Positions 7,831-17,330 of a DNA stretch of 64,000 nucleotides are shown piece after piece. The DNA comes from Cytobacillus oceanisediminis (GTDB taxonomy: Bacteria > Bacillota > Bacilli > Bacillales > Cytobacillaceae): the NCBI RefSeq assembly GCF_007830235.1, contig NZ_VLKI01000009.1:113230-177229 (forward strand), written 5' to 3'. The position numbers and the translations under genes were made by a program. Numbering within the stretch: the first letter of the stretch is position 1; every line of letters starts with the position of its first letter. Below the pieces are notes generated by a model. That model saw only the letters and a list, made by a program, of their open reading frames with translations, made no database searches and was not told where the DNA came from.

Positions 7831-9052
7831 TGAAAAACGATTATGGAAAGAGCGGTTCGGAAAGACAAGCAAAGAGCTTTCCCGCTACCTCCGATATATT
7901 TTTAATGGCCATATTGTCATTGTCATGGTTTTCCTGCTGGGCACAGCCGCATACTATTATCAGGAATGGCTAAAGACATTGCCGGAGCAGTTTCCCGCTG
8001 CCGCAGTGATGGCACTTATTCTCGCTATTTTACTTACATACAGCCCAATTTATACGTTCCTTTTAGAAGCGGATAAAGTGTTTCTTCTGCCGCTTGAAGA
8101 CCGGCTTTCAGGATATTTTAAACGTTCCATGGCTGTCAGCTTTTTGGTGCATGCATACTTGCTTATCATGGGGCTCGGGATTTTTATGCCAATGTATGCA
8201 CGTGTCAATGAAGGAGACTTCCAAGTCTTTTTGCCGTTTTTGCTGACTTTGCTGGCGTTAAAAGCAGTCAATCTGCTTATTCGCTGGAAAATTCAATATT
8301 ATGTTGATACAAACGTTCATTTATTGGATGCTTTTGTCCGTTATGCAGTCAATGCCGTATTTCTATTTTTGCTGTTCTCAGGTGCATCCCCGGTTTTTAC
8401 TCTGGCGGTCGGAGTCCTGCTAGTCGTACTGTATTGGTACTTCAGCATGAAATCAAAAGATAAGGCGTTAAAATGGGAGTTCTTAATTGACCAGGAGGAA
8501 AGAAGAATGACTTCTTTTTACCGGCTGGCTAATATGTTTACAGATGTTCCTAAGCTGAGGGACCGGGTGAAGAGGCGTAAATGGCTTGATTGGCTGCTGG
8601 CAAGCATTCCTTTTAAGCAGGAAGAGACTTTCAAAAATCTATTTATAAGGACATTTCTTCGTTCAGGTGATTATTTGGGACTTTTTATCCGCTTAACAAT
8701 CATCGGAGGGGGAGCAATTTATTTAATTTCATTTGGTATTGGCCAAGTTCTGCTGGTATTGCTTTTTATGTATTTAACAGGCTTTCAGCTTTTGCCGCTT
8801 TGGAACCACTATCAAAATAAATTATGGGTGAAACTATACCCTGTTCAAGAAAAGCTTAAAGAAAAATCCTTTAGACAATTGCTGTCAGGCATTTTATATT
8901 TGCAGTCATTCTTACTATCGATTGCTGTTTTGGCAAAGGGAGATTGGCTGGCTTCGCTGTTATCTCTAGCCGCAGGCATAGTTTTTGCCTATGTGTATAC
9001 CCATATGTATATCCAAAAGCGCTTGCGGGGGGCCAATAATAAAGAAAATTGA
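7823..9052 (+). CDS. ecsB: ABC transporter permease EcsB
   Basis: 409 residues from the ATG at 7823, which overlaps the ecsA stop and follows AAGGAAGAAG. The open frame extends further upstream inside ecsA, but that part is not used. Several clusters of hydrophobic helices (about residues 30-70, 95-190, 290-335 and 360-400) flank a basic cytoplasmic region (KLRDRVKRRKW). The length matches B. subtilis EcsB (408 aa). It is the membrane partner of EcsA. Confidence 0.94.
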   Translation: MFDEKRLWKERFGKTSKELSRYLRYIFNGHIVIVMVFLLGTAAYYYQEWLKTLPEQFPAAAVMALILAILLTYSPIYTFLLEADKVFLLPLEDRLSGYFKRSMAVSFLVHAYLLIMGLGIFMPMYARVNEGDFQVFLPFLLTLLALKAVNLLIRWKIQYYVDTNVHLLDAFVRYAVNAVFLFLLFSGASPVFTLAVGVLLVVLYWYFSMKSKDKALKWEFLIDQEERRMTSFYRLANMFTDVPKLRDRVKRRKWLDWLLASIPFKQEETFKNLFIRTFLRSGDYLGLFIRLTIIGGGAIYLISFGIGQVLLVLLFMYLTGFQLLPLWNHYQNKLWVKLYPVQEKLKEKSFRQLLSGILYLQSFLLSIAVLAKGDWLASLLSLAAGIVFAYVYTHMYIQKRLRGANNKEN

Positions 9053-9110
9053 AACTATTACCTGGTGATATGCGTATTAAATAACAATCCTGACAAAAGG
9101 AAGGTATGTC

Positions 9111-9836
9111 ATGAAACAGTATGAATTAACAGCATATCAGGAAATCGAGGAATGGAAGAGGCAAATAAATAAACGCTCCAGCCTGCTAAATCGCCTCTCA
9201 AAAAAAGCGCAAACCAAGGTAAATAGCCTTATACCGGAAAAAGCACATCAATTCATCACAGATAGCATTAAAAATATGGTGAAGGCAACTCTGATAGGAT
9301 CAAACGCAACCACAAGGAAAAAACAAGATTCCGGCAGCACATTGGCCGACATGGATGTAATGCTGAATCAAAAGATTGCGGCTTTCCGCAAAACGGCTGC
9401 TGTAGAGGGAGCTGGTACAGGAGCGGGAGGCATTCTCCTTGGCCTGGCTGATTTTCCTCTCCTGCTAAGCATTAAAATGAAATTCCTTTTTGAGGCTGCT
9501 GCCATCTATGGCTATGATACAAATGAGTATGAAGAACGGCTCTTCATCCTGCATATCTTTCAGCTCGCGTTTTCAAGCGATGATAAAAGGAAGGACACCC
9601 TTAAGCTGATTGAAGAGTGGGAATACCGCAAAGAGGGATTGGCAGAATTGGACTGGAAAGAATTTCAGCAGGAATACCGCGATTATATCGACTTCGTTAA
9701 GATGCTTCAGCTTGTGCCAGGAATAGGAGCTGCAGTTGGGGCATATGCGAACTACAATTTGCTTGACCATCTGGGTGAAACGGCGAAAAATGCCTACCGC
9801 CTTCGAATATTAAAAACAGCCCCAAGGCCTGATTAG
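9111..9836 (+). CDS. ecsC: EcsC family protein
   Basis: 241 residues starting at ATG 9111 after AAAGGAAGG. The glycine-rich GAGTGAGGILLGLADFPLLLSIKMKFLFEAA and C-terminal VPGIGAAVGAYANYNLLDHLG are EcsC hallmarks. The role is unknown; it is the third gene of the ecs operon. The stop codon lies in the loop of the terminator hairpin. Confidence 0.93.
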   Translation: MKQYELTAYQEIEEWKRQINKRSSLLNRLSKKAQTKVNSLIPEKAHQFITDSIKNMVKATLIGSNATTRKKQDSGSTLADMDVMLNQKIAAFRKTAAVEGAGTGAGGILLGLADFPLLLSIKMKFLFEAAAIYGYDTNEYEERLFILHIFQLAFSSDDKRKDTLKLIEEWEYRKEGLAELDWKEFQQEYRDYIDFVKMLQLVPGIGAAVGAYANYNLLDHLGETAKNAYRLRILKTAPRPD

Positions 9837-9853
9837 GCTTGGGGCTGTTTTTT
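9813..9853 (+). terminator. ecs operon terminator (contains ecsC stop)
   Basis: An 11-bp stem (ACAGCCCCAAG / CTTGGGGCTGT) with a T6 tail. The ecsC TAG is inside the loop. Confidence 0.9.
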
Positions 9854-9865
9854 ATGTAGGGGATA

Positions 9866-10105
9866 ATGTGTCGTTCCCCGGAGTAATTGCGTCGCTATGG
9901 ACGATCAATGCGTCGTCCCGGCAATTATATGCGTCGAAAAAGCAGATTATTGCGTTGCGGGAAAGGGATTGCGTCGTCTCCCGATTTAATTGCGTTGATA
10001 AGACTGGTCAATACGTCGTCCCAGAAATTAATTGCGTCAAAAAGCAGTCTAATGATCTTCCAAGAGGGATTACGTGGTTGCCCTAACTATTTGCGTCAAA
10101 AAGAA
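9866..10105. repeat. 21-bp phased array 1 (core TTGCGTCG)
   Basis: The core GCGTCG or a close variant starts at 9868, 9889, 9910, 9931, 9952, 9971, 9992, 10013 and 10034, then weaker at about 10054 and 10072, and again at 10093. Nearly every step is 21 bp. The first half of each unit is conserved and the second half varies. It lies between convergent genes (ecsC and the amidohydrolase). Two overlapping short open frames here reflect the 7-codon period and are not called as genes. Confidence 0.85.
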
Positions 10106-10110
10106 TAAAT

Positions 10111-10141
10111 AAGCTGGCCAGTTATAAACCGGACAGCTTTT
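10111..10141. terminator. Terminator between array and amidohydrolase
   Basis: AAGCTGgCC and GGaCAGCTT form an imperfect stem with T-rich sequence on both strands. It serves the minus-strand amidohydrolase gene. Confidence 0.65.
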
Positions 10142-10158
10142 CCATATCTTAAATCCTC

Positions 10159-11367
10159 TTACTGTCCTACTTCAACTGAATCTTTACTTCCCTCGAAGCT
10201 GTGATAATTTAATGCAGCTGCACCCAGCGTTTTTGCTGCGATCAGCATTGCTTTTTCATCGATATCAAATTTTGGATGGTGGTGCGGATAATTCTCATCA
10301 GTGTTTTCTGGTTTGGCTCCAGTAAAGAAGAAAGTTCCTTTTACGTGCTGCAGATAATAAGCGAAATCCTCTCCGCCCATTTCAGGGTCTGTCTCTTCTA
10401 AACAATTGACATCATTAATTTTTTCGGCACAGTCCACTAAATATTCTGTTTCAGCCTTGTGATTTACCACAGCAGGATAGCCTCTATGATAATTATATTC
10501 ATAAGAACTGTCAGCTGTATAGCATGTTCCTTTTACGACGCGTTCAATTTCTTCTTCAATGTTTGTTCTCACTTCTTCATTAAATGTACGAACTGTTCCG
10601 ATTAATTTAGCTCTATCGGCAATAACATTAAACGCGTTATCAGCAACAAATGAGCCAATTGTTACTACCGCTGAATTAATTGGACTAACTTTTCTGCTTA
10701 CGATTTGCTGGAGATTAACAACAAGCTGTGAAGCTGTGACAATCGCATCCTTCGTTTTGTGGGGCTGCGCTCCATGGCCGCCTTTCCCTTGGACGGTAAT
10801 TTCAAATCGGTCTGCTGCTGCCATAAATGGCCCTACACGATACTGAATTTTTCCGGTTGGCTCTGATGCCCATAAGTGGGTTCCGAAGATGGCGTCAACT
10901 CCATCAAGGCATCCATCTTCAATCATTGAAATGGCTCCACCCGGTGCATATTCCTCTGCATGCTGGTGAATCATCACATATGTACCTTCTAATTCTTCAC
11001 GCATTTCATGAAGTGCTTTTGCCAGAACAAGTAATGTTGCTGTATGTCCGTCATGGCCACAGGCGTGCATGACCCCTGGTACCAAAGATTTGTATGGTAC
11101 ATCCTTTTCATCCTGAATAGGGAGTGCATCAAAGTCAGCACGTAAAGCAATTGTTTTGCCGGGTTTGCTGCCATAAACCTTAGCCACTACTCCATTTCCG
11201 CCGATATGTCCACGGACTTCAACACCCAGTTTCTCATAATAGGATTTAATGTAATGGGCGGTTTTCTCTTCCTTGAAAGATACCTCCGGATGCTGATGCA
11301 GATAACGGCGGATGGATACCATTTCATCGTAATAGCTTTCTAATTTTTTAAATAAATTTTCGGCCAT
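10159..11367 (-). CDS. yhaA: M20 family amidohydrolase (N-acyl amino acid / peptide amidase)
   Basis: 402 residues from MAENLF (ATG 11367, GGGAGAGAG upstream). The frame is open 39 codons further up, but that stretch lacks a good ribosome-binding site and is not homologous-looking. Metal ligands are visible in HACGHDGHTA, HQHAEE and the C-terminal DPEMGGEDFAYY; the dimerisation lid is around EITVQGKGGHGAQPH. The family hydrolyses N-acyl amino acids or hippurate-like amides. Its position after ecsC matches B. subtilis yhaA; the substrate is not determined. Confidence 0.88.
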   Translation of the reverse strand: MAENLFKKLESYYDEMVSIRRYLHQHPEVSFKEEKTAHYIKSYYEKLGVEVRGHIGGNGVVAKVYGSKPGKTIALRADFDALPIQDEKDVPYKSLVPGVMHACGHDGHTATLLVLAKALHEMREELEGTYVMIHQHAEEYAPGGAISMIEDGCLDGVDAIFGTHLWASEPTGKIQYRVGPFMAAADRFEITVQGKGGHGAQPHKTKDAIVTASQLVVNLQQIVSRKVSPINSAVVTIGSFVADNAFNVIADRAKLIGTVRTFNEEVRTNIEEEIERVVKGTCYTADSSYEYNYHRGYPAVVNHKAETEYLVDCAEKINDVNCLEETDPEMGGEDFAYYLQHVKGTFFFTGAKPENTDENYPHHHPKFDIDEKAMLIAAKTLGAAALNYHSFEGSKDSVEVGQ

Positions 11368-11477
11368 GATTCTCTCTCCCAACTGATTTAATTTTTCCAT
11401 TATTATAACATTCTTTATTAAGATAAAGAGGAAATTATCGTATTCAGAAAATTTTACATAATAAAGGTGAAAAAAGA

Positions 11478-12101
11478 ATTGCATCAGCAGCTATTTTTCT
11501 TTATTTTTTATTTGCTGTCAAAAACGGGGATCCATTAAGCTTTGATCGCTATCTGCCATCTTTCTTTATAGGCATATTTACTAAAGGTTCTTATCCATTT
11601 TTTGAACTCATGGATCGTTTAGGAAACAAGCTTGGTGTTGGAATCGTTACCTTATTTTTTTTAGTTTGGCTATGGGTGAAACATAGGAATTATACAGCTA
11701 TGGCAGCGCTTGTTTTTGCCGTAGCCATCGGGAATGAGGTAAACAAATGGCTCAAAGATGCAATTGGCAGGCCTCGCCCTGACCAGGAACATCTGGTAAA
11801 TGTGGCAAGCCTTAGCTTCCCGAGCGGGCATGCCATGATCGGGATGATCCTCTATACATTTATTGCATTTATCCTTATAAAAGAGTTAAAGTCTGCTAAA
11901 GTAAAATGGGTTACAGGCATTTTGGCAGGGGTTTGGATTTTTCTGATGGGAATTAGCCGCGTCATTATGAAGGTGCATTATCCTTCCGATATTGCAGCTG
12001 GCTTTGCAGCGGGTTTTATGTGGGTGTTTCTCTCGATTGTTCTTTATGAAGCCTTGAGGGCAATGTTCACTAAAAAGGCATATGAAAAGAGACTATCCTA
12101 A
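11478..12101 (+). CDS. PAP2 family phosphatase with non-standard start
   Basis: The phosphatase motifs are intact: KDAIGRPRP, FPSGHA and SRVIMKVHYPSDIAAG. They indicate a membrane lipid-phosphate or undecaprenyl pyrophosphate phosphatase with about six helices. The coding frame runs upstream of the first ATG (11610) through another helix (SAAIFLYFLFAV), but contains no ATG, GTG or TTG before a stop at 11424. An ATT at 11478 follows AAGGTGA at 7-nt spacing and is my start. Alternatively, one A has been lost from the run after GTG 11467. Confidence 0.7.
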   Translation: MASAAIFLYFLFAVKNGDPLSFDRYLPSFFIGIFTKGSYPFFELMDRLGNKLGVGIVTLFFLVWLWVKHRNYTAMAALVFAVAIGNEVNKWLKDAIGRPRPDQEHLVNVASLSFPSGHAMIGMILYTFIAFILIKELKSAKVKWVTGILAGVWIFLMGISRVIMKVHYPSDIAAGFAAGFMWVFLSIVLYEALRAMFTKKAYEKRLS

Positions 12102-12114
12102 TGATAGTCTCTTT
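12086..12114. terminator. Terminator between PAP2 and YhfA-type genes
   Basis: A 12-bp perfect stem (AAAGAGACTATC / GATAGTCTCTTT) holds the PAP2 stop codon in its loop. It is shared by convergent genes. Confidence 0.85.
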
Positions 12115-12131
12115 AATGTCTTAAGACAATT

Positions 12132-13538
12132 TTATATCAGGAACATGGCTACAATGGTAGTCACAACTAAACCAATAGTGACTGGAAGCAGGTTTCTTCG
12201 TGCAAGCTCAAAGGCATCTACATTACAAATGGCTGCGGCAGGGATGAGCGCCCATGGGACAAGTGTACCTCCGCCGACCCAAATCGCGGCTACCTGGCCA
12301 AGAGCGGTTAGTGTGGCCGCTCCAGTGCCAATCGCAGTTGCAAAAAGATTGGCGATAGAACCTGCAAGCGATATGCCAGAGAAACCAGATCCATCAAGCC
12401 CAGTAATGGCACCAACTGCTGTTAGGGTGATCGCACCGACTTCCTTGCTTAAAGGTACGACAGATGCAAGCCCGAAACCCAGATCATTGACGATTCCATG
12501 AGAGCCTTTTGGCAGATGGTCTCCAATCATTTGAGTAAATCCTGAATCCCCTAAATAGAAGAAAGCTGCAATTGGAATGACGGGACCAAATACCCTGAAT
12601 CCAAACTGAAAGCCTTCAATTAAGTAACTGGTTGTTTTTTCGAGCCCTTTATTTCTATGGGCTGCGAGTGTAATGATTAGCAGGATAAAGATTGAAGTCC
12701 CTCCTATTAAAGCTGTTGCATCTCCACCCTGCAGGTCCAGTACAAACATGGCTGCCACGTCTGCGGCAAATAAAATAGGAATTAATAGGGCGAAAATCCG
12801 TTTCTGATTAAGAGAAAGCATTTGTTTTTGGCTGGCGTCTGTCCGAAGCTCGCTTGGTGAGTCTTTGGTTAGACCGGTAGTAGCTGTCAGTTTCCCGTTT
12901 TTCATATCTCTCTTAATTAAATAGAAAGCTGTAATCGTCGTAACTGCCCCCATGACGATTACAAGCGGAACACTCGCTGAAATAACATCCCCGACAGGCA
13001 GTCCGGCTGCATCTGCGGTTAATTTTGGAGCAGCCTGGATAATGAAATCACCAGACAAAGCAATTCCGTGTCCAAAAAGGTTCATAGCCATTGCCACTCC
13101 TAGTGCCGGCAGTCCTACCCTAATCGCTACAGGAAGGAGAACTGCACCCATTAGCGCCACGGCAGGCGATGGCCAAAAAAACCACGAAATAACCATCATT
13201 AAAATTCCGATTGTCCAATAAGCCAGTGCGGGTGTCCTGATAAACCTGGCAAAAGGTGAAATCATTACATCATTGATGCCGGTTGTTGTCAGCGTCCGGC
13301 TCATTGCCACTATAATTGAAATGACCAGTATAGTAGAAAGAAGTTCTGTAATGGCAAATATGAAACTTGTAAAAATACTGCTGACCGAACTGCTTAAGGA
13401 GCCTGTTGCAGTGATGGCAATTAAGAAAATTCCTGCAATACAAACCAGTGTTGTGTCTCTTCTCATGACCATGAAGCCAATGATAAACAGAATAAAAAGA
13501 ACGTATATCCAATGAATAGCTGTTAATTCTACTCCCAT
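12132..13538 (-). CDS. yhfA: YhfA-type ion/organic-acid transporter
   Basis: 468 residues with about eleven or twelve hydrophobic helices and a GAAAGGAGGAAAA ribosome-binding site. Features include WFFWPSPAVALMGAVLLPVA, NLFGHGIALSGDFIIQAAPK and a GTGAATLTALGQVAAIWVGGGT loop, as in the IT-superfamily-like YhfA transporters next to the hem region in B. subtilis. The substrate is unknown. It is monocistronic. Confidence 0.75.
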   Translation of the reverse strand: MGVELTAIHWIYVLFILFIIGFMVMRRDTTLVCIAGIFLIAITATGSLSSSVSSIFTSFIFAITELLSTILVISIIVAMSRTLTTTGINDVMISPFARFIRTPALAYWTIGILMMVISWFFWPSPAVALMGAVLLPVAIRVGLPALGVAMAMNLFGHGIALSGDFIIQAAPKLTADAAGLPVGDVISASVPLVIVMGAVTTITAFYLIKRDMKNGKLTATTGLTKDSPSELRTDASQKQMLSLNQKRIFALLIPILFAADVAAMFVLDLQGGDATALIGGTSIFILLIITLAAHRNKGLEKTTSYLIEGFQFGFRVFGPVIPIAAFFYLGDSGFTQMIGDHLPKGSHGIVNDLGFGLASVVPLSKEVGAITLTAVGAITGLDGSGFSGISLAGSIANLFATAIGTGAATLTALGQVAAIWVGGGTLVPWALIPAAAICNVDAFELARRNLLPVTIGLVVTTIVAMFLI

Positions 13539-13796
13539 CCTTTTTTCCTCCTTTCATAATTCCTTGGGAGAAGCGCCGTCTGGGCGAATCACCCGGTTCG
13601 GAATGTAATACAGAATATGATGGAATAAAAAAGTTGTGATATGTGATCAATCAGTCTGGAGGCGGAGGCAGAAACACTCCGGGGATTGTTTCAATGGAAT
13701 AGACGTTTGATAGAATAAAAGTACTAATAGGTTAAAAGGAAATAGCTTGTGGCTCAGCGAATATTAGAATAGGAGAATAGAAGGAAGGGAACGCCA

Positions 13797-14621
13797 TTGA
13801 GATACAGATCAGTCAATCAAATACTCTTCGCGGTAAGTTTAACGGCAATTGGAGTTTTGCTTCTCCTCATGAATATCGGTGTCATTTCCTTGGAAATAAA
13901 AGAGGTATTTGTCGTAATTTATCCTTTCATTATTTTTATTTTTGGTGCCTATTCCTTGATGTCTGCCATCTTCAAAAAAAATCGCAGCGGAATGTTTCCA
14001 GGTTTTTTTCTGACTGTCTTTTCTTTTCTGTTGATCCTGGATCGTCTGGAAGTGATTGAGTTTAAATTTATGGACTTATGGAAGCTTTGGCCGCTGCTTC
14101 TTGTTTTTATAGGAATAACGATTTTATTGAAAAAAGATCGCTTTAAGGTTCATTTTGAACAGGATTTTCCTGCAGACATTCATGAAAAAAGCAGAGATCA
14201 GGCCGAAAGGAAAGTTATTCATATCTCAAAACCCGAAAGCCCTCAGCCGCTAAAAAACATTAGAGGATTTTCTATTGGTGATGTTGACTTTAAACAGCCA
14301 AACTGGGCTCTGGAGCCTATGGATCTATATACCATGATCGGCGATTATTTCATTGATTTCAGCAAGGCGTTCATCCCTGAAAAAGAAACACCTGTCATTG
14401 TGCGGGGATGGATCGGGGACGTAAAAATGATTATCCCTGAAAATATTCCGGTAATGATTCAATCCACAATCAATATTGGAGATATCCGGATTTTTGGCCA
14501 AAAAACCGGTGACATAAACAGGAGCCTTCATTATAAGTCTCCAGGTTATGATGAAGCTTCAAGAAAGCTAAAAATAGCTGTCCAAGTAAAAATAGGGTCC
14601 ATACGGATCGATAAAGTTTAG
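13797..14621 (+). CDS. liaF: LiaF-like inhibitor of the LiaRS two-component system
   Basis: 274 residues from TTG 13797, with GGAAGGGAA upstream. About four N-terminal membrane helices (residues 8-110) are followed by a soluble beta-rich domain (GDVDFKQPNWAL...MIGDYFIDFSKAFIP...VKMIIPENIPV), typical of LiaF/YvqF. LiaF holds the kinase LiaS inactive until the cell envelope is stressed, for example by lipid II-binding antibiotics. It heads a liaF-liaS-liaR operon, with the next gene only 10 bp on. No liaIH genes are in this window. Confidence 0.9.
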   Translation: MRYRSVNQILFAVSLTAIGVLLLLMNIGVISLEIKEVFVVIYPFIIFIFGAYSLMSAIFKKNRSGMFPGFFLTVFSFLLILDRLEVIEFKFMDLWKLWPLLLVFIGITILLKKDRFKVHFEQDFPADIHEKSRDQAERKVIHISKPESPQPLKNIRGFSIGDVDFKQPNWALEPMDLYTMIGDYFIDFSKAFIPEKETPVIVRGWIGDVKMIIPENIPVMIQSTINIGDIRIFGQKTGDINRSLHYKSPGYDEASRKLKIAVQVKIGSIRIDKV

Positions 14622-14631
14622 AGGTAATATC

Positions 14632-15669
14632 ATGAAAAAAACCGGAATCAGGTATTGGTTTGTACAAAGCTTTATCATGATGGCAATTATTAGTTCATTG
14701 ATTTTTTTTGTCGGTCTTCAGGTTTATTTATTTTATAATCCCGATGCACCTCTGACTATACAAAGCACATTCTGGCTTTTTTTGTACGCATTATCCATTT
14801 TATTGCTTACCGGTGCATATTTCGGGCTGAAGGGCAGCTACTTAATCAAAGGGCGGCTGGGGGATATTTTATTATTTGTTTCCACATTAAGAAGCAGAAA
14901 ATATACAGACAGAATGGAATCATATGAAAAAGATGAAATAGGCTTAATATCAGAAGAACTTAATCAGCTGGCGGAAAATATTCAGGAGCAGGTATTTTCC
15001 ATGCAAAGGCTGGCTGATGAAAAATCCGCACTGGCACAAACTGCCCACTCTGCCGCTGTAATGGAGGAGAGACAGCGTTTGGCAAGGGACCTCCATGATG
15101 TGGTAAGCCAGCAGCTTTTTGCTCTAAGTATGTTGTCTTCAGCTGCACTTAGGGTTTTTGACCTCGACAGTGACAAAGCCAGGGAGCAGTTAAATGAAAT
15201 ATCGGAGATCGCCGCCAAAGCCCAGGGGGAAATGAGAGCGCTCCTCCTTCACTTAAGGCCTATCCAGCTGAGTGATGACAGGCTTTGTGATGGAATTATT
15301 AAGTTAATACAGGAATTAAAGGCTAAGACAAATATCGAATTTCAGGCAAGCATTGATGAAATCGAAAATCTTTCGAAAGCGTCTGAAGAGCATTTGTTCC
15401 GAATTGTTCAAGAGGCATTATCAAATGTTCTCCGCCATGCTGATGCAGGGAAAATAAAAGTAACCTTAACAGAGGAAGAAGATTATATTTATCTTTTTAT
15501 TGCAGATAACGGAAAGGGCTTTAATCCTCATAAAGAGAGAATGGCTTCCTATGGGCTGAAAACAATGAGAGAACGCTGTGAGGAAGTTGGCGGGATATTT
15601 AAAATCCGTTCCAAGGAGAATGAAGGTACCTATATAGATATCAGAATTCCAGCAAAGGGGAGGGGTTAA
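14632..15669 (+). CDS. liaS: Sensor histidine kinase LiaS
   Basis: 345 residues. Two membrane helices (about 11-33 and 45-66) with a very short extracellular loop make it an intramembrane-sensing kinase. HAMP-like and coiled-coil segments lead to the HisKA_3 box ARDLHDVVSQQ (His155) and an HATPase domain with IVQEALSNVLRHA and DNGKGF. It phosphorylates LiaR. The operon order and the short loop match LiaS/VraS. Confidence 0.93.
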   Translation: MKKTGIRYWFVQSFIMMAIISSLIFFVGLQVYLFYNPDAPLTIQSTFWLFLYALSILLLTGAYFGLKGSYLIKGRLGDILLFVSTLRSRKYTDRMESYEKDEIGLISEELNQLAENIQEQVFSMQRLADEKSALAQTAHSAAVMEERQRLARDLHDVVSQQLFALSMLSSAALRVFDLDSDKAREQLNEISEIAAKAQGEMRALLLHLRPIQLSDDRLCDGIIKLIQELKAKTNIEFQASIDEIENLSKASEEHLFRIVQEALSNVLRHADAGKIKVTLTEEEDYIYLFIADNGKGFNPHKERMASYGLKTMRERCEEVGGIFKIRSKENEGTYIDIRIPAKGRG

Positions 15670-15670
15670 G

Positions 15671-16318
15671 GTGATTCGTGTTGCTGTTGTTGATGATCAT
15701 GAAATGGTAAGAAAAGGGATTATTTCCTATTTGGCAACGGAGACGGGAATAGAGGTTATTGGGGAAGCATGCAGCGGAAATGAAGCCGTACTGCTGGTTC
15801 TAAAAGAACGGCCGGATATAGTCCTTATGGATCTGCTTATGGAAAACGGGAACGGAATTGAAGCAACCAGGGAGATATTAAAAAGCTATCCCGGCTGCAA
15901 GATCATCATCATTACAAGCTACTATGATGACGAACAGGTTTTTCCGGCTATTGAAGCGGGTGCATTCAGCTACATGCTTAAAACAGCAAATGCCTCTGAA
16001 GTAGTAGCTGCCATTAAGAAAGCATCACAAGGGGAGCCTGTTATAGAATCAAAGGTAGCAAATAAGATGGTGAGCCGTTTCCGTGCGCAGGAAAAAAAGC
16101 CGCATGATGATTTGACTGAACGAGAGTTTGACGTCCTCATGTGCATTGCTGAGGGAATGACAAACCAGGAAATCAGTGATGAATTATTTATAGGAATCAA
16201 AACGGTTAAAACACATGTCAGTAATATCCTGAGCAAATTGGGCGTTTCTGACCGGACTCAGGCAGCCGTATATGCTAACCGAAATGGAATCATAAAAAGC
16301 AGGGATAAAAAAGGATGA
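15671..16318 (+). CDS. liaR: Response regulator LiaR
   Basis: 215 residues from GTG 15671, one base after the liaS stop. The receiver domain has DD (8-9), phosphorylatable Asp54 (VLMDLL) and the conserved lysine in MLKTANA. A NarL/LuxR-type HTH follows (EREFDVLMCIAEGMTNQEIS...KTVKTHVSNIL). Its stop codon is inside the terminator stem. Targets cannot be read from this window. Confidence 0.94.
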   Translation: MIRVAVVDDHEMVRKGIISYLATETGIEVIGEACSGNEAVLLVLKERPDIVLMDLLMENGNGIEATREILKSYPGCKIIIITSYYDDEQVFPAIEAGAFSYMLKTANASEVVAAIKKASQGEPVIESKVANKMVSRFRAQEKKPHDDLTEREFDVLMCIAEGMTNQEISDELFIGIKTVKTHVSNILSKLGVSDRTQAAVYANRNGIIKSRDKKG

Positions 16319-16339
16319 GCGGTTTTAGCTCATCCTTTT
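16309..16339. terminator. liaFSR / hmoB terminator
   Basis: A 12-bp stem (AAAAGGATGAGC / GCTCATCCTTTT) lies between convergent liaR and hmoB. The liaR TGA is within the left arm. Confidence 0.88.
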
Positions 16340-16349
16340 CTTTGCACTA

Positions 16350-16880
<531 letters not shown>

Positions 16881-16920
16881 CTAGTTTTTACCCATTATAT
16901 TCAGGGGGCAGCAATTTAAA

Positions 16921-17169
16921 ATTTGGCTAAGTTAAAGCGCATTGTTAATCTTAGCAACCTGTTGATTGGGGCAGAAGGTGCGAGATCCTCCAAAATGCAT
17001 TCGTTTTTCCCTCGTGCGGTGTTAATTCGGGGCTGTTGATTCAACGTCCAGCGGGAGAAGCGAGTGATGGGAGACCGCGCAGTCGGGTCTTGCGCCGAGG
17101 AAGCTTCCGGACCGCCAGTGTTCGCTGAGCACCTGGAGCGGAAATCAGCAGGCAAGGTTAACAGAACCT
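16921..17169 (+). mobile_element. MITE-like repeat, copy 2
   Basis: About 249 bp sharing TTGATTGGGGCAGAAGGTGC, AAAATGCATTCG and CTCGTGCGGTGTTA blocks with copies 3 and 4. The left end (GGCTAAGTTAAAGC) is diverged and the right end is GTTAACAGAACCT. It lies between hmoB and the hemE promoter region. Confidence 0.75.
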
Positions 17170-17242
17170 AAAATTTAAATGTATTTATAAACTTCCAATC
17201 TTTTAATTATTTCCCTTATTTCAACAGTAAAAACGTCAATTT

Positions 17243-17269
17243 TTTGACATTTGGCCTGCAAATCTATAC
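17243..17269 (+). promoter_or_regulatory. Possible sigma-A promoter upstream of hemE
   Basis: A consensus TTGACA is followed after a short spacer (about 15 bp) by TATACA. The spacing is below optimum and the site is about 260 bp from hemE, so the assignment is tentative. Confidence 0.3.
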
Positions 17270-17330
17270 AAGAACAGTGTAAAAAGGATATATTCATTAA
17301 GGATAGACACTAGCGTGTTTCTAATTTGTC

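Noticed and set aside
9866..10105. CRISPR-like array (conserved core plus variable filler)
   Set aside because: The units are only 21 bp, cores are short and imperfect, and no cas genes are present.
9868..10108. Two overlapping open frames of 72-73 codons with a heptad-like pattern
   Set aside because: They follow from the 21-bp (7-codon) period of the repeat array; there is no ribosome-binding site and no recognisable protein.
11439..11453. CodY box between amidohydrolase and PAP2 genes
   Set aside because: Three mismatches in AT-rich DNA; too weak to call without supporting data.
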